Assembly: GCA_030686995.1 (NCBI GenBank)
Contig: CM060709.1
Span: 266,226,057-266,290,056 of the forward strand
DNA: 64,000 nt
Direction of reading: 5' to 3'
From: Artemisia argyi
Taxonomy: Eukaryota > Streptophyta > Magnoliopsida > Asterales > Asteraceae
This document shows, piece by piece, positions 22,283 through 34,659 of the stretch; within the stretch, counting starts at the first letter, position 1, and every line of letters begins with the position of its first letter. A model generated the notes under the pieces. The model was given only the letters and a program-made list of their open reading frames with translations. It ran no database searches and had not been told where the DNA came from. A program made the position numbers and the translations under genes.

Positions 22283-25085
22283 ATGGGATCAGAAGGCGAG
22301 ATTCATACATGGAGTTCAAAGCCTTGCATCATGGGCATCGATGAAGCCGGTCGCGGTCCTGTTTTAGGTTTTCTTCTTCTCAGTCATTTTATCAAACACT
22401 TTATGTGCTCTCTCATTTGTTTTGACTGCTAATTCTAATTTATTTGTAATGATTTTGGTTTCAGGTCCGATGGTTTATGGATGCTTGTATTGTCCCCTTT
22501 CTTACAAAAAAACTCTCTCAACCTTAGAATTTGCAGGTTCATTAACTTTCTATATCTATTGTAGATTATTAACCCAATCACATTGTTATGATCATTTGAT
22601 GTGTTATTTCAAGTGTATATTAAACTCATATATGTTGTGTGGTTGAAATGATTAGACTTAGGGACCTATTTCCTATATGAGTTAATCGCGTGAAATGTAA
22701 TTAAACTTTTATTCAGGTTCTATGTTACTTACATCTTCACTTGATGATATTGTTTAATAATGTTTCATAATTTTTAAGTGTATAAAACATGGTAAAGATC
22801 AATTATGATATACATTAGTGGATCATATATATTTGGAGCTATTAGATCTTTATAATGGAGTATCAAGTTTATAGGCATAGCGCAGCGTGAAACATGCCTC
22901 AAAGGAGTTCGGCCTTTCATACCCTTATTTATGATTTTATATGTGTTTGTTCTGTCAGTGCTGCGTTACCATAGTTTATGTTAGGTAGTGTTTTTTAAAA
23001 TTGAGAGAACATGGCGTCATTGATATGAAGACAAGAGCATGAGTATGTGATTGATAGAAAGCTTTAGTTACGTGTATGTAATTGAGAAAATGTGAAAAGG
23101 TAGTGACGTTTTTATCTATATTGCTAAACTCAGTTGTCAGCCACTCAGCCATGTCAGATTTTTCTATGTTTTGTGTTTAGATGTCCCTTCAAAAGAGCCT
23201 CTTGTCTGTATTATGCAGATTCCAAGACTTTGAAAGAAGAGAAAAGAGAAGAATTGTTTGAAAGTTTAAAGATTGATGAAAAAATTGGTTGGGCTGCTGA
23301 TGTCATTGATCCTAGAGAGCTCTCGTCTAAAATGTTGCAAAAGTTAGTACACGTCTAACTTTCTTCAATAAATAAACTTGCAGGCTTGTAGCAATTAAAT
23401 AACATTTCCAACTGATCTATTTTGCTCCTCTCAACAGAAGTAAAATCAACCTCAATGAAATCTCACACGAATCTGCCATGGGCCTTGTCAAGAAGGTGCT
23501 GGACCTGGGATATCTTTTGACTGAGGTAACATATTAGTTTCTTTTCAAGGAAAAACCTATCTGCCCATCATCATTCGTTACAAAACATCATTAAGGTGGT
23601 CCAGAATTGCATCAGCTCTCTATTTTTAAGAAGTATTTGACCCTTACTCATAGATGTATACTAATATGTGAAGTCAAACGTTGCTATTACAGGTTTATGT
23701 TGATACAGTAGGAGATCCTGAAAAGTACAGAATTAAGCTCTCTGAGAGATTCCCATCTATTAAGTTTACGGTTGCAAAGAAAGCTGACAGTCTCTATCCA
23801 GTTGTCAGTGGAGCAAGTATAGTCGCTAAGGTGAATTTTAGATTGACCCATCATCTTATGTCATCCTTTTCCTCTCTTATCTGTAAAACAGTTAAGAAAC
23901 TCGCATACGGTGTCTATGAAGTGACTTAAACTACAAACTAGAGGTGGCAATTTTTTAACTGTTTACTTAAGAACGGGCTCACTTGGGTTTATGTATTGTC
24001 CCTAAGTTGTAAAATACGGTCAAAAAATGCTAAAAATGTTGTTTTAACGCATACAGTCATCTAAATTGCTTGACTCAAAATGTACATTATTTTGTATAGT
24101 TTTCACATTCATGTTAACACACCGACTATTATTAGAAATACAAGAAAAGCTTTACAGTTTTTGTTTGGTTCAACCTTGCGGCCAACATGGCCTTTGCCGA
24201 TCACACCAAATTTACTCGTTTTGACCTGCCACCAAACCGCCTGACTTGCCCACCATCTCATATTGCCCTTCTCATTGTTATTGTCACTTGATAATGTAGG
24301 TCACAAGGGACCGAGCATTGCGAAACTGGAATTTTGATGAAACTGCTGAAAACATGCATAGCAACTTTGGATCTGGATATCCTGGAGGTTAGAATAGTTT
24401 AGCTCCTTTACTGTGACAATACCTTTCTTTTGTTCATATGTTTTCATAAACATATTAATCCACTTGTAGAGTGGCTAATTACATTGAATATCTATGCAGA
24501 TCCCAACACTATAGCTTGGTTAGAGCATCATAAACATTCGGTATTTGGTTTCCCATCATTGGTTCGCTTCAGTTGGGGCACATGTAATTCCTACTTCAAA
24601 GGCGGTGTTGAAGTGTTATGGTGAGACTTTATTCTAAATTCATTTCTAAAGCCTTCTTTTCGAAACTTGGTTTTGTTGTTCCTCATGTTTTACAATAGAA
24701 ACATATTTTCAAAGAATATTACTTTTACAAAATGTCTTATGATTTTGCTGTTAATCAAAACTTAAGTCTTAGATCACTAACATTGTAAAAACTGTAATAA
24801 GTAAAGTGCAAGTGTTACCAAAGACGGGTTAACCTTATTTGATAAAGAACGGTTTCTTTTCTTATGCAATTCCCATATAGCTTAATTTGATTGCTGCATG
24901 TTTGTTTTTACAGGGAAGCGGACAAAGAAGATGGTGAATCATCTACTAAGGGCAAGCGGCAAGGAAAGCTGACTAATATGGGTTTTAGTGGGATGAAGAG
25001 GAGAAGTGAAGATATTGAATCAAGTGGAAAAGGTCGCAGCAAGTTTTTTCAATCACGTAAACTTGAACAAGTATCTCGTTTCTAA
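22283..25085 (+). CDS. RNASEH2A: Ribonuclease H2 catalytic subunit A, 295 aa, eight exons
   Basis: Exons 22283-22367, 22465-22536, 23219-23342, 23438-23525, 23693-23830, 24300-24387, 24500-24620 and 24914-25085 total 888 nt and splice in frame with GT-AG borders. The product cleaves the RNA of RNA-DNA hybrids and starts removal of ribonucleotides from nuclear DNA, acting as the catalytic subunit of a heterotrimer. The metal-binding residues are all present: Asp20-Glu21 in G-I-D-E-A-G-R-G-P, Asp127 in V-Y-V-D-T-V and Asp155 in K-A-D-S-L-Y-P. Their spacing (107 and 28) equals that of human D34/E35, D141 and D169. The D-S-K-T-L and G-A-S-I-V-A-K motifs also fit. The basic C-terminal tail (about 240-295) is typical of the plant form. 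Apparently intact. Genes for subunits B and C are not nearby. E2F-like sites lie upstream. Confidence 0.95.
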
Positions 25086-25907
25086 CCACAAGGTTTTTGT
25101 ATTGTGTCACAAGTTTAGCTTATCATGTATTTATGTTAAATTATGAATCAGAACTTTGCATTTCTCTTATCATTTCATAATTTGTTCTTAAAACGATACA
25201 AATACATGTGTGCTGACCTCTATCAGAGCTTTATTTTTACAAATGGTGTATGTATCAGGATCTATAAACACTTGAGAATTGAGGGCATTGCTTTTATGGT
25301 ATGAAGTGATTGGTACTATTGCTCTTGTGCACTGATGTTTTTATCTTATTTTGCAAAAAAAATAAAGAAAAAATATGGATATATTCGATGAAAGGATGAA
25401 ACCAATTATCCTTAAATTGATGATTGATAACAATAACTTAGCAAACACAACTGTGAGACACCTAAATCAATTGCTACAAATTGTTTATAAGAAGCTAAAA
25501 AGCCCACTAATATGCTTGAGAAACCATATTGGGCGTATGTCAACAAATCGAAATACACCTTGAGGTATCATGATCTTGTTCAATACCGGATAATAACAAG
25601 ATACTTGATACACAAAACACCCCTTTGTACAAGTGTTAAAAAGAGCTTAAAGCTATAAGATTATGGCACATGATCTATCTTGGACGAGGCTATGTTGCAA
25701 TGCATGAATAGTAAACATTGCCTTTCCAAAAATAACATAATATAAAACCGAAAAATCGACTTCTTGGTAGCATTTTCTGAACTGTTGCACCAACATTTAA
25801 CCTCCAAGTGAGCACCGTTAATTAAAGAAAAAGTACCACGATTCTGAACATGCTAAAATCGACTTCCTTTGACATATACTAGCTCCTTAAACTTTAATTA
25901 TCGAGCA
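25086..25907. other. 3' flank of RNase H2A and intergenic sequence
   Basis: 3' UTR-like sequence to about 25200, then AT-rich sequence. A 62-codon frame at 25375-25563 has no recognisable features and no promoter, so I do not call it a gene. Confidence 0.4.
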
Positions 25908-26085
25908 ATGCTAGACCAACTCAGAAAATCCACGCAAAAAATCTACTCGCTGACGTGTCAGCGAGTGATTGGTGCATTTTCTGACATTTTCTCTCACCTC
26001 ACTCTCATTAAACCACTTACCCGCTGATACATGAGCGTGTGAATTTTTTGTGTGAATTTTGCAAGTGACTCTATCATTTATTTTA
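25908..26085. mobile_element. MITE-like element (tentative)
   Basis: Imperfect terminal similarity between GCAATGCTAGACCAACTC on the left and the complement of the right end near 26065-26085. An internal near-perfect 22-bp palindrome (25947-25968) has an ACGT core. No transposase. Borders and duplication are uncertain. Confidence 0.3.
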
Positions 26086-26640
26086 ATTATGACACTAAAA
26101 TAATATTGTGTAGCAATAAAATATCATTTATGGTGTGACTTTCCAGCATTGTAACTTATGTTTACCTACAAGCTACTTAAAGAAACAAAGGCTCAAAAAG
26201 TATAAGTGTAAGCCTACAAAATAGAAACTGTGAATAAAAGACAGAAAAATATGTTTATTTTTCTATCTGATTTGTAATTAACTTAAAAATGTAATTTGTT
26301 ATGGTATGTAAATTAGTTATATCATAACTAGAGCACTATGTATGGTGTCCTTGATTTCTATTGTCATCGACGCCACGTCAGCATGACAATCACATTTTAG
26401 TTTTCAATGATGACAATCGCTGTCATGAACACGTTGTGTTCTCGTGTTAGAGTTAAGTAAGAAAATGAAATGAAACAAAAAATGTTGTGTTCTCGAATAA
26501 TACTTAAAGAGGAAAAGAAAAGGAAATAGAATAAAAAGTAGTATTATTTTATTGATTTTGAAAGTAAAGTGTTTTCTCTCAAAAGCTATATTGAAATTGA
26601 AAAAGATAACTAAAATTTGTGTTTGTTTTTACAGTTTTAC
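26086..26640. other. AT-rich intergenic sequence
   Basis: No gene seen. Around 26335-26450, GTGTCC and GCCACGTCAGC-type words resemble a non-autonomous DNA transposon remnant, but no borders could be defined. Confidence 0.35.
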
Positions 26641-26657
26641 GGTTAAAAATAGAACCC

Positions 26658-26714
26658 GGCCCAATACATACAATATTTCAGCCCACTAGCATGCAAACCC
26701 TAGCTATATATAAA
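26658..26714 (+). promoter_or_regulatory. Ribosomal-protein promoter: two site II motifs, telo-box and TATA
   Basis: GGCCCA at 26658-26663 and AGCCCA at 26680-26685 are site II motifs on the minus strand (TGGGCC, TGGGCT). AAACCCTAG at 26695-26703 is a telo-box. TATATATAAA follows at 26705-26714. This combination is characteristic of plant ribosomal protein genes and coordinates expression with cell growth. Confidence 0.85.
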
Positions 26715-26801
26715 AACTTGTAAACACAAGAACATTTTATGTGCGCAGCCCCCTTTTCTTCACAGCTTTGAGACACTAGCCGAAACACATCATCAGATTT
26801 A

Positions 26802-28020
<1,219 letters not shown>

Positions 28021-28342
28021 GAGATAGTAGTGTTTTATGAGACAATGTCAAGGCATGGTTTTCATGTTTTCTGCCTCTAGTTTTTGTTTATTGTAAGATT
28101 AAGTACCTTTCTTCATGCCATACTTTTGTCGCTCTTAAAAGGCTCTTCAATGCTATATTGTGAGATTCAGTTTTGCATTTGTGCCTATCTTTATCATGAG
28201 CATCATTTTTAATTTCTTTTGCATATTTATAATTAATGCTATTTTTATCATCTTTAAATTGGTTAAAGGATAATCACATCTCAATATCCTTGATTCTGGT
28301 TTAATTTTCTAGGTAGTCATTTTTTAACAAGTTAAAACCATT
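28021..28342. other. 3' UTR and flank of RPS25
   Basis: T-rich sequence without a frame. Poly(A) signals are not distinct. Confidence 0.4.
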
Positions 28343-28570
28343 ATGGTGTTTTAGTTATGGATGTACAAGGTCGTCTAGTAAACATGGCGATATGTATACT
28401 TTTGTTACTAGATAGTATTTGGAGCTTTTGTAAATCTGTGTTGATATAAAGTATGTGTTTGGAACCGGATGTGAACGAACCGATCCGAACCGCTCATAAC
28501 CGGGGACTGTTGGGTCGGAATCAACCACCGGAAAAAGCAAGAAAACCTCGTTCCCATTTTAAATTTCTTC
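28343..28570. repeat. Direct repeat, copy 1
   Basis: About 230 bp, starting GTGTTTTAGTTATGGATGT and containing GAACGAACCGATC. It recurs at 29238-29480 in the same orientation with about 85% identity by eye. Short frames in it are not conserved between the copies, so it is probably non-coding. Confidence 0.8.
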
Positions 28571-28932
28571 ATTCCGACTTGTTCATTATGCGGGTGAACC
28601 ATGAGTGTAATCGTATGTATATTTTTGGTTGGGGTGTGATTAATGAACAAGAAAGGTTGAAGTCGTAAACTAGTTTGTGTTGGGTTGTGTGAAAGAAAGA
28701 CTAAAAGCAAAAGATGAGACCCGTGAAATGCTGTCTGTTTGTTTGTATATGTTTTGACTTATGTTGATCATTTTTCAAAACCGGTCTAACCGCAGTTGAA
28801 CCGGACGGTTGACTTAACAGGTTTGATCTTGGTTTTCAAAACCTTGCGCAAAATGGTGACTAATATAATTTTTTTACGATTTTTAACATTTATTTTTCTG
28901 GCAATTTTTCGTGATGACTCTTAATGGTTTAG

Positions 28933-29182
28933 GTCATGTCCGGCAACAAGCATTTGGAAGCATTTAAGAGCGATAAGCGGTAAGCATTTTAGATGAAAAA
29001 CTTGTTTGGCAACACATTCTTTAAAAAACTTGTTTGAATATTGTGTTACCGTTCAAATCTAAATGCTTCTTGAATAAGTATTCCAGACTGCTCCAAGCTT
29101 TTATTTTATTTTAATGTGTATATAACCCTTTTCGTAATTTTACACTTTATAATTACTGTTACAGCTACGTTATCAAACACAT

Positions 29183-29186
<4 letters not shown>
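28933..29186. mobile_element. hAT-like MITE remnant (tentative)
   Basis: GTCCGGCAACAAGC at the left and ATCAAACACAT at the right give weak terminal inverted similarity of the hAT kind, and GTTTGGCAACACA lies inside. It sits between the two direct repeats. Confidence 0.25.

Positions 29187-29189
<3 letters not shown>

Positions 29190-29219
<30 letters not shown>
29190..29219 (+). repeat. A-homopolymer
   Basis: Thirty consecutive A directly before the second direct repeat. Confidence 0.9.
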
Positions 29220-29221
<2 letters not shown>

Positions 29222-29237
29222 ACTGCTTACCATTGTA

Positions 29238-29480
29238 GTGTTTTAGTTATGGATGTTCGGGTTGTACAAGGTCATCTAGTAAACAATGGCGATATGTATA
29301 CTTTTGCGGTAGATAGTATTAGGAGTTTTAGTAAATCTGTGTGTTGGTAGAAAGTATTTGTGTTTGGAACCTGATGTGAACGAACCGATCTAAACTGCTT
29401 ATAGCCGGGAATCGTTGGGTCGGAATCGACTACCATAAAAGGCAAAAAACCTCGGTCCCATTTTAAATTTCTTCAATCCG
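29238..29480. repeat. Direct repeat, copy 2
   Basis: Partner of 28343-28570, with an 8-bp insertion near its start. Confidence 0.8.
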
Positions 29481-31126
29481 ACTTCTTTTATATGTTTGAA
29501 CTAAATCTCATTAAAATTTTAAGTGATTCTCTTTCTATATCCATCAAGAATTGATAAAAGAAAATCTTTTTGACATAGAGATTTTTAGAACTTCCCTTAT
29601 TAGGTAATAATTGGATGATTATTTAGGTAATAATTAATTAACAATAACTACTTTGAGGGGATTATGGAAATTATTTTATACTTTATATCCCTGCCAATAT
29701 AATCTAGTGACCATTGCATATAAATATTTTGAGCCACAAACAATAGAAACCCTAAAAGCTGAAGCAATTTGCTATTGAGAGAAAAAGCTGCCACTAACCA
29801 CCGGGTGAACGAGGGTGTTCTATGTTGAGTTCCATTCGGAAATCAATACGCTCGAGTTGGTGTTTCGTGTCTAACTTAGGTTGTAAAACCCGAAAATTTT
29901 TGTATAAATAAAAATTTGTGACTTGTTTAACTTTTAGGGCTAAATATAAACTAGATAAATTCTTTTGGGTGGCTATTGTATTATTATGAAGTTGATATAG
30001 ATACATGCTTTTGAAATTTAAAAGAAACGTGGTCAATGAGATATAGGTTACTGAATTCTCAAAATAGTCAGGGATTTTACGAGATTTTTGGTCCAAGACT
30101 CTTAAATATAACAACGCTTTAACTTGTCATTCACATCAATAAAAACCTAACATGAGAGAGGCGTGAGTAAATTAAGGCAGAGGGTACGAAGGAAGAAGGG
30201 AGTTTTATTTGTAGTTTCATCAGTGATATCGGGTTTCAAGTCATTTGTTTTGTGAGGTAATTTGCATTCTAATTTTTACACCAAGATTCTCCTAGACATA
30301 TAGGATGCAAAAGCTCTTAATTCTTCACTAGAACAAATGATATATGTTTACTTGGGGATGATTGTTAAATATACTAAAACACATAGTCATCCACTGCTAC
30401 TCATATTATCGTTTGTTACTCCCTTAATACTTGACGCTCAAATGGTTGTACCTTACTTCAAAGTTTGTTGAAATTCTTTGAATATTGATTGATATATTTG
30501 TATTAAATAAATTTATGAAAACTCATGTGATAATGAAGTATATTGTTGGGATACTTACACCAGGTTATTAGGAATGGTTGTGTGACCACATAACGATTTA
30601 AGTTCTGCATGTCGTTAATTTTGCAAATCTGTTATAGTTTTATATTGTATTAAAGAGATCAACCCCTAGATGGTAAAAACTTTCATACACTCACGGCCAA
30701 TTTTATTTGCTAATGATATTTACGATTTTACTAAAAGTATTGGAAGTATTTATTGTGCAAACAAGATAATAAAGTTATATAAGTATATGGCAAGAGATCA
30801 GTTTGGACAATCTTGTTTGCTTATGAAAAACTTAAGAAGTATAAAACATGGTATCATTAGGTAATTATAAACTAGTTTGTGTAAATTGGCCTAAGATTTG
30901 CTCTGATAACAAAAATGGTAGACTTCCCAAAAACTGTTTTACTACTTGGCTCGTGTGTAGAATATTTAAGCGCCCGAAGGAAACTTGTGCGAGTAAATAG
31001 CTGCTTTAACAATATCCATGATATTTCACTGACCACATTTTGGCTATAACCGATGGAGAAGCCATATATGATTACTCAGAATGGTAAAGATAATGTCAGA
31101 ACATACTGCTGGGTCTGTTACCATTT
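29481..31126. other. AT-rich stretch without a supported gene
   Basis: Only short frames without recognisable motifs, and no clear repeat border. Confidence 0.4.
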
Positions 31127-32582
31127 TTCAACATAAACTCAGAATGGTAAACATAATGTCAATAAGTTTTCGTTTTGGTGTTTATATATTAATTTTCTTC
31201 AACATAAAAAAAGTGGCCCTTTAGTCTATTAGAAGCTTACCAAACTTGTAGCAGCCCAAAAGTATTAATTTGCTATCATGGATGCTGAAAACTTTAAAAC
31301 TATTTGGATGTTTGAACTTGGAACATCAGGCACTTGGATATTTTTTTGCCTAACAATACTGATTATATGCGCGTTATTTTCATTGTAGAAGCTGATCTTT
31401 GATGAGAGACGAAATAAGGATAGTTCCAGATTGAGTAGAAAAGACACAAAGAGACGCTCAAGACTGGATGTCTCTCTCACAAACAAATTCGGTTTAATCG
31501 AGTCTCCTCCATTTGGCTTGAGCAGAATATAGGTAACTTTAGTTTAAATTATGTAACTATTTGGCAATTTGTGAAAATACTTGCAATTATTGTAGTTCAT
31601 TTCAAAATTTTGCTCTGTTTCTTACAGCCCGAGGACTTTAAGTAGTTCTTCCTCTTTATCTCGGGTGAATAAAAAAAGAGAGACATTACCAGATGTGAAT
31701 CCTCCAAAGGAAGTCATAGGCTGATGCCATTGACGCGTAAGATAAACGTACTTTAGTGAATTATTCTAATTTTTCTTGTTCCAAACAGCCTTTTTAAGTT
31801 TAAAATTCATTTAGTTTTCATTTATTAATGATTTCTTCTTTCAAGATTTCTAGGTTTTACTTCAGCATTTGTTCAAGTCTTGAGGTATCTAGAAGTGAGA
31901 GTTCAAAGACATCAACAAATAGTCCATCTGCATCCAAGGTAGGCTTATGATTATGTAGTTCTATTTCTTTCATATGTTCACGGAATAACTGTTATACATG
32001 CTTATGGGTTATGATTATACAAGTAACTTGTTCAGCCAGCTTTTCAAGTGTGGTTCACCCTTGTTTTGTGCATTCTGATCTTTATTTCATCTTACATTAG
32101 ATAGTAATGATATTAGCATCTTATCCTTTAGTGTACTAATAACTTTCTCGGTTGACAGCAGAAAAACCCTTCTTTTGGAAAGAGAGTGCAGAACGGTATC
32201 ACATCGAAAGAATATGCATCAGGAAATGGGGTTGCACACTCATTATAGCCCTCCATGAGTCAAAGCAAGATGGGGCGCTCGAGCACTGAAGGCAGTGAAA
32301 AGGTAACCTGTTTATGTACCTCTATTAAAATTAAGCATGTTGCCTAATAGTTAGTTGAGTAATACAAAAATGGATTGTTGGTTCCAAGTTCAAACATCCA
32401 AATAGTTTTAAAGTTTTCAGCAGCCATGATAGCAAATTAATACTTTTGGGCTGCTACGAGTATGATGGTAAGCTTCTAATAGACTAAAGGGCCACTTTTT
32501 TTTATGTTGAAGAAAATTAATATATAAACACCAAAACGAAAACTTATTGACATTATCTTTACCATTATGAGTTTATGTTGAA
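31127..32582. repeat. Inverted repeat 1: 0.2-kb arms around a 1.06-kb spacer
   Basis: The left arm 31127-31324 and right arm 32381-32582 are inverted copies with only scattered differences. The GCAGCCCAAAAGTATTAATT and TTCGTTTTGGTGTTTATATA stretches match exactly. The spacer carries exon-like pieces (31389-32303). There is no clear target-site duplication and no transposase, so it may be a foldback element or an inverted duplication. Confidence 0.9.
31389..32303 (+). pseudogene. Unidentified multi-exon gene fragment in the spacer of inverted repeat 1
   Basis: Several pieces look like exons with splice sites. 31387-31533: acceptor ATTGTAG, then L-I-F-D-E-R-R-N-K-D and S-R-K-D-T-K-R-R-S-R-L, donor GTAACT. 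About 31627-31724: acceptor CTTACAG, Ser-rich then N-K-K-R-E-T-L-P-D-V-N-P-P-K. About 31885-31940: S-S-K-T-S-T-N-S-P-S, donor GTAGG. 32160-32248: acceptor GACAG, K-N-P-S-F-G-K-R-V-Q-N-G then a stop. About 32303: donor GTAACC. Frames do not join without stops, so it is probably a captured, decayed piece of a host gene. The Ser/Lys-rich character gives no family that I can name. Confidence 0.4.
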
Positions 32583-32593
32583 GAATCGGGTGT

Positions 32594-32919
32594 TATAAAG
32601 AGCAAGAGATAACCTTGAGTGGTTGAATATTGTCAGCAGTAAATGAGATAAACTGTGCTTGACTAATATCATGGTGGGCACTCAAGACACACTTGAAAAA
32701 ACAGATTGGGCTTGCAGCTGTGATTGATATAGCGTGTCATGTTTCCGATTGTTCCAAACGTAACAATTGGAAATGAGACACACTGTATAAATCACACCTG
32801 CGAGCCAATCTATTTGTTCGGTGTGTCTTGAGTGCCGATCATGATATCACTCAAGCACGGGTGATCTTATTTGCTGCTGACAATATTCAGCTACTCAAGG
32901 TTATCTCTTGCTCTTTATA
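32594..32919. repeat. Inverted repeat 2: 326-bp foldback with an 8-nt loop
   Basis: Both ends read TATAAAGAGCAAGAGATAACC in inverse orientation, and the arms pair down to a loop near 32755. The arms differ at perhaps one base in six. Folded as RNA it would form a long imperfect stem. It could be a foldback MITE or a young hairpin locus. It lies 11 bp after inverted repeat 1. Confidence 0.88.
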
Positions 32920-33204
32920 CTTAGATGCATACATTTTCCTGTTTGAAATCTGTTTTTTGCTAGTTATTTCGTTTTGATTTTTTGTGTTACTGGTTGTTGT
33001 TTTATACTCCATCTTTCTTGGTCTGTTATACGGTCTAATTTATGATATTTCATGTTGTTGCGTCTTATTAACAATGATGTTAGTACTTAGTGGTGTAATG
33101 AATGAATAAATGTGATTATCAGGTAAAAAGGAAAGTCAAATGAAAATAAGTCACCAATAAATTAAAGTTTAGGGCGACACTCTTTAAAAGTCTTTCCTTT
33201 GGCT

Positions 33205-33977
33205 CTCATTCAAGCATTCGATTACTTTTATTTTGAATCTCCACAATCTCAATTTCCATTTTCGAAATGTACCGGTTCTTTATATTTTTGTTTATTAATT
33301 ACGAACAGAATTACAACATGTATTCGATTTCTTATAAAACTTACAACTTGTTTGTTAATTTTCATTGTTTGTTTGTTTCGAAGAATGTCTGACTTAGAAG
33401 CCACCAAACAGTTTGCGCAACACATTCAGGCTAGAATGATGTTGTTACTCATAAAAGACGCACTAGTTCGCGTTTAAATGAAATTCCCGAAGCCAAAAAA
33501 CCTTATTACAGACCCGCTCCCACTCCCAAATACCAACAGTCTCCGAAAAACAACAAAAACAAAAACGAGAAGAAAAAGAAGAAATATTATTCGATATTTC
33601 GGTATTAGTTATCTTCTTTTTATTCTTGTTTTTGTTTTTGTTGTTTGTCGGAGGCCGTTGGTATTTGGGAGTGGGAGCGAGTCCGTAATAAGGTCTTTTG
33701 GCTTCGGGGATTTTATTTAAACGCGAACTAGTGCGTCTCTTATGAGTAACAACATCCTTCGTAGCCCGAACGCGTTGCACAAACTGTTTGGTGGCTTCTA
33801 AGTCGGACATTCATCCAAGAAAACAAACAAAGAAAATTAACAAACAAGTTGTAACTTTTATAAGAAATCAAATACATGTTGTAATTTTGTTCGTAATTAA
33901 TAAACAAAAAGATGAAGAACATATGGAAATTGAGATTGTGGAGATTCAAAATAAAAATAATCGAATGCATGAATGAG
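33205..33977. repeat. Inverted repeat 3: 773-bp palindrome with almost no spacer
   Basis: The arms of about 385 bp meet near 33600. Both carry the same gene start: M-S-D-L-E-A-T-K-Q-F at 33384 (plus) and 33810 (minus). The minus copy keeps about 66 sensible codons, ending in a K-N-K-N-K-N tract before running into the opposite arm. The plus copy is frameshifted after about 16 codons. The gene is not recognised. The palindrome abuts inverted repeat 4. Confidence 0.9.
33463..33810 (-). pseudogene. Unrecognised gene N-terminus, truncated by the palindrome centre
   Basis: ATG at 33810 starts M-S-D-L-E-A-T-K-Q-F-V-Q-R-V. Residues to about 66 are basic and look like protein (K-R-R-T-S-S-R-L-N-K, P-Y-Y-G-L-A-P-T-P-K). 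Codons after that read across the palindrome centre into antisense of the other arm and are an artefact. I cannot name the family. Confidence 0.35.
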
Positions 33978-34354
33978 ATTTGTCCTTTGCTGACTGGTGG
34001 ACAGTTGAAACCTTATCAAGTTAAGGGTGTCAAATGGCTAATCTCACTATGGCAAAATGGTCTTAATGGTATCCTGGCTGACCAAATGGGGCTTGGCAAG
34101 ACAATCCAAACTATTGGTTTTTTTGCACACCTAAAAAGGGAAAGTTAGCTTGGTAAGACAATCCAAACTTTTGTTCTCAACATGCATCCATTTTAATTCT
34201 CTCAATAATTTGCATTTAGAATTTTTCAATCTGTGACCCTGCAACCAAAATTTTGTTGACAGGTACACCTCTGCAAAACAATATAGCAGAACTGTGGTCA
34301 TTGTTGAACTTCATCTTGCTTGATATAAATCATCTTATGAGGAGTTTGAGTCAT
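33975..34354 (+). pseudogene. DDM1: DDM1-like fragments on the plus strand
   Basis: 33976-34149 encodes [11 protein letters not shown] through Walker A (G-L-G-K-T) to F-F-A-H-L-K. After intron-like sequence and an acceptor (GTTGACAG), 34261-34354 encodes [19 protein letters not shown], then shifts frame near 34325 (S-Y-E-E-F-E-S-W continues in another frame). The exons between these, including the D-E-G-H box, are absent. It therefore cannot encode a working remodeller. Confidence 0.8.
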
Positions 34355-34554
34355 GGTAATAGTTTGGATTGTTTTGCCAAGCTAACTTTCCCTTTTAGGT
34401 GTGCAAAAAAACCAATAGTTTGGATTGTCTTGCCAAGCCCCATTTGGTCAGCCAGGATACCATTAAGACCATTTTGCCATAGTGAGATTAGCCATTTGAC
34501 ACCCTTAACTTGATAAGGTTTCAACTGTCCACCAGTCAGCAAGGGAAAAATCTC
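33975..34554. repeat. Inverted repeat 4, built from a DDM1 exon
   Basis: The left arm 33975-34169 and right arm 34361-34554 (about 195 bp each) are inverted copies with only a handful of differences. The spacer of 191 bp carries another DDM1 exon piece (34261-34354, plus strand). Both arms encode [11 protein letters not shown] and the Walker A segment M-G-L-G-K-T. A transcript through it could fold into a long hairpin matching DDM1. Confidence 0.92.
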
Positions 34555-34659
34555 ATTTTGCTCTTTTGCACCCCTCTCTTCCTTACTGAGATTCGTATAT
34601 GAGGGAGTGCTTTCTTCAGCTCGTGTAAGCATAGTTGCCACAGCCGTCTTGGCCCTTGT

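Noticed and set aside
28355..28710. Short frames in the repeat downstream of RPS25
   Set aside because: Not conserved between the two repeat copies.
31265..31486. A 73-aa minus-strand frame across the arm of inverted repeat 1
   Set aside because: Antisense to the exon-like pieces, which have supporting splice sites on the plus strand.
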